NCBI GenBank assembly: GCA_964611585.1
Contig: CAZTAK010000064.1
Span: 1 to 13,619 of the forward strand
Direction of reading: 5' to 3'
From: CAZTAK01 sp964611585
GTDB lineage: Bacteria; Pseudomonadota; Alphaproteobacteria; SHVP01
DNA: 13,619 nt
The position numbers and the translations under genes are program-made. Shown piece by piece: positions 12,337-13,619 of this stretch (position 1 is the stretch's first letter; each line of letters starts with the position of its first letter). Below the pieces are notes generated by a model, which worked only from the letters and a program-made list of their open reading frames with translations, was not told the origin of the DNA and did not search any database.

Positions 12337-13619
12337 TTGCGCACCTGCCCGCCCTGCAGATCGTTCTGCCGCTGATCGCGGCGCCGTTGTGCATCGTGCT
12401 GCGCCGCGGTGCGCTGCCGTGGCTGTTGGCGCTGATTACCAGTTGGGTGGCGTTCGCCATTGCCGCGCTTCAGTTGTCGCGCGTTCTCGAGGCCGGCCCG
12501 GTTTCCTATGCGCTGGGTGGCTGGTTGGCGCCGTGGGGAATTGAATACCGGATCGACATCTTCAACGCGTTCGTCATGCTGATTGTCGCCGGGATCGGCG
12601 CCGTTGTGCTGCCCTACGCGCGGCGCAGCGTCGCCGCCGAGATCGACGCCGACAAGCATTATCTGTTTTACGGATCGTTTCTGCTGATGCTGACCGGTTT
12701 GCTGGGGATGGCGGTCACGGGCGACGCGTTCAATCTGTTCGTCTTTATCGAGATTTCGGCGCTGTCGTCCTATGCCATGATCGCGCTGGGCAGGGACCGG
12801 CGCACGCTGCGGGCCGCATTCACCTACCTCGCAATGGGAACGGTAGGCGCCACGTTCTTCCTGATCGGCGTCGGGATGCTGTACGCAGTCACGGGCACGC
12901 TCAACATGGCCGACCTGGCCGAGCGCCTGCAACCTCTCCTCGACACCCGCACCGTGCTGGTCGCGTTCGCTTTCATCGCCGTCGGCCTGAGCCTCAAATT
13001 GGCATTGATGCCGTTACACCTGTGGCTGCCGAACGCCTATACCTATGCGCCGTCGGTCGTTACCGCATTTCTGGCCGCGACCGCCACCAAGGTCGCGATC
13101 TATGCGCTGCTGCGGTTCGTGTTCACCGTATTCGGGTTCGAGTTCTCTTTCGGCGCCCTGCCGCTGAGCGAGATTCTTCTGGCGCTGGCCGTGCTCGCCA
13201 TTGTCGTCGCTTCGACCGTGGCGATCTTTCAAAGCAACCTGAAACGAATGCTCGCCTATTCGAGCCTCGCGCAGGTCGGCTACATCGTCCTCGGTTTGGC
13301 CTACGCCAACGTCTTGGGCCTGACCGCGAGCGTGGTGCACCTGTTCAATCATGCCGCCACCAAGGGGGCGCTGTTTCTGGTGACCGGCATGCTGGTTTAC
13401 CGGCTGGGGTCGGCGGAGATCTCGGATCTCAACGGCATCGCCAAGCGCATGCCCTGGACCATGGCGGGGTTTGTGATCGCCGGCCTGAGCCTGATCGGAT
13501 TGCCGCTGACGGCCGGCTTCGTCACCAAATGGACGCTGGTGATGGGCGCGATAGAGCGCGGCTGGTGGCTGGTGGCAGTGCTGATTCTTGCGGCTTCACT
13601 GTTGGCGGTGGTTTACATC
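12333..13619 (+). CDS. mnhD: Na+/H+ antiporter subunit MnhD (MrpD), 3' end cut by window
   Basis: Proton-pumping NuoM/NuoN-like subunit; 429 codons are present and the frame is open to the last base, about 60-80 residues short of the usual ~490-500. It starts with GTG 12333 in a GTGA overlap with the mnhC stop. Key channel residues are in place: E140 in FVFIEISALSSY (membrane helix 5), K222 in GLSLKLALMPLHLWLPNAY (helix 7), K253 in ATKVAIYALLRF (helix 8), the SNLKRMLAYSSLAQVGYI block (301-318), H336/H340 in the Pro/His-rich helix, and K399 in GLPLTAGFVTKW (helix 12). These form the charged path for H+ coupled to Na+/K+ exchange (family knowledge). Further D-type genes or an MrpA NuoL-like gene may follow off the right end. 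Confidence 0.95.
   Translation, partial: MIAHLPALQIVLPLIAAPLCIVLRRGALPWLLALITSWVAFAIAALQLSRVLEAGPVSYALGGWLAPWGIEYRIDIFNAFVMLIVAGIGAVVLPYARRSVAAEIDADKHYLFYGSFLLMLTGLLGMAVTGDAFNLFVFIEISALSSYAMIALGRDRRTLRAAFTYLAMGTVGATFFLIGVGMLYAVTGTLNMADLAERLQPLLDTRTVLVAFAFIAVGLSLKLALMPLHLWLPNAYTYAPSVVTAFLAATATKVAIYALLRFVFTVFGFEFSFGALPLSEILLALAVLAIVVASTVAIFQSNLKRMLAYSSLAQVGYIVLGLAYANVLGLTASVVHLFNHAATKGALFLVTGMLVYRLGSAEISDLNGIAKRMPWTMAGFVIAGLSLIGLPLTAGFVTKWTLVMGAIERGWWLVAVLILAASLLAVVYI

Overview
The window looks like draft-assembly DNA from a GC-rich alphaproteobacterium, probably Rhodospirillales-like. Reasons: very high GC with strong third-position bias, a bacterial homologue of the mitochondrial complex I accessory subunit NDUFS4 (a mainly alphaproteobacterial family), a two-domain cold-shock protein of alphaproteobacterial type, and frequent GTG starts. 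A run of 10 N at 10247-10256 marks an assembly gap. No transposase, integrase, phage gene or CRISPR array is visible.

Layout. (1) 3-2232, plus strand: end of a molybdate ABC importer operon, modA (partial)-modB-modC. (2) 2245-2950, minus strand: a small Cys-rich lipoprotein gene and an exported Sel1-repeat protein, convergent with modC. (3) 3084-5064, minus strand: tRNA-Arg(TCT), the NDUFS4-like gene, tRNA-Pro(TGG), a class I SAM methyltransferase, then a decayed second copy of the tRNA-Pro promoter and the 5' two-thirds of that tRNA. (4) 5152-6137, minus strand: a hotdog thioesterase downstream of a membrane-anchored DUF192 protein, 2 bp apart. (5) 6195-8904, plus strand: a divergent promoter region, a TPP riboswitch and a thiZ-thiX-thiY pyrimidine (thiamin precursor) ABC importer. 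(6) 8937-9476, minus strand: a double cold-shock-domain protein. (7) 9771-13619, plus strand: an Mrp/Mnh-type cation/proton antiporter operon in the order E-F-G-(MbhD+MbhE+B fusion)-C-D, running off the right end.

How the genes work together. ModA binds molybdate, ModB is the channel and ModC the ATPase, supplying molybdenum cofactor synthesis. The Thi importer should bring in a thiamin pyrimidine precursor, and its mRNA carries a TPP sensor whose 3' side holds the Shine-Dalgarno sequence, so high TPP should stop translation. The Mnh subunits build a membrane complex exchanging Na+ (or K+) for H+. Their order and the three-part fusion resemble the Mrp-like module of archaeal membrane-bound hydrogenases more than the classical mrpABCDEFG operon; no MrpA N-terminal (NuoL-like) domain is present in the part seen.

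Most notable: the tRNA-Pro relic about 1.17 kb from the intact gene with its promoter preserved, the apparent AUU start of mnhE, the MbhD-MbhE-MnhB fusion with an internal start, and the overlapping divergent promoters before the riboswitch. No clearly new defence or metabolic system is visible.
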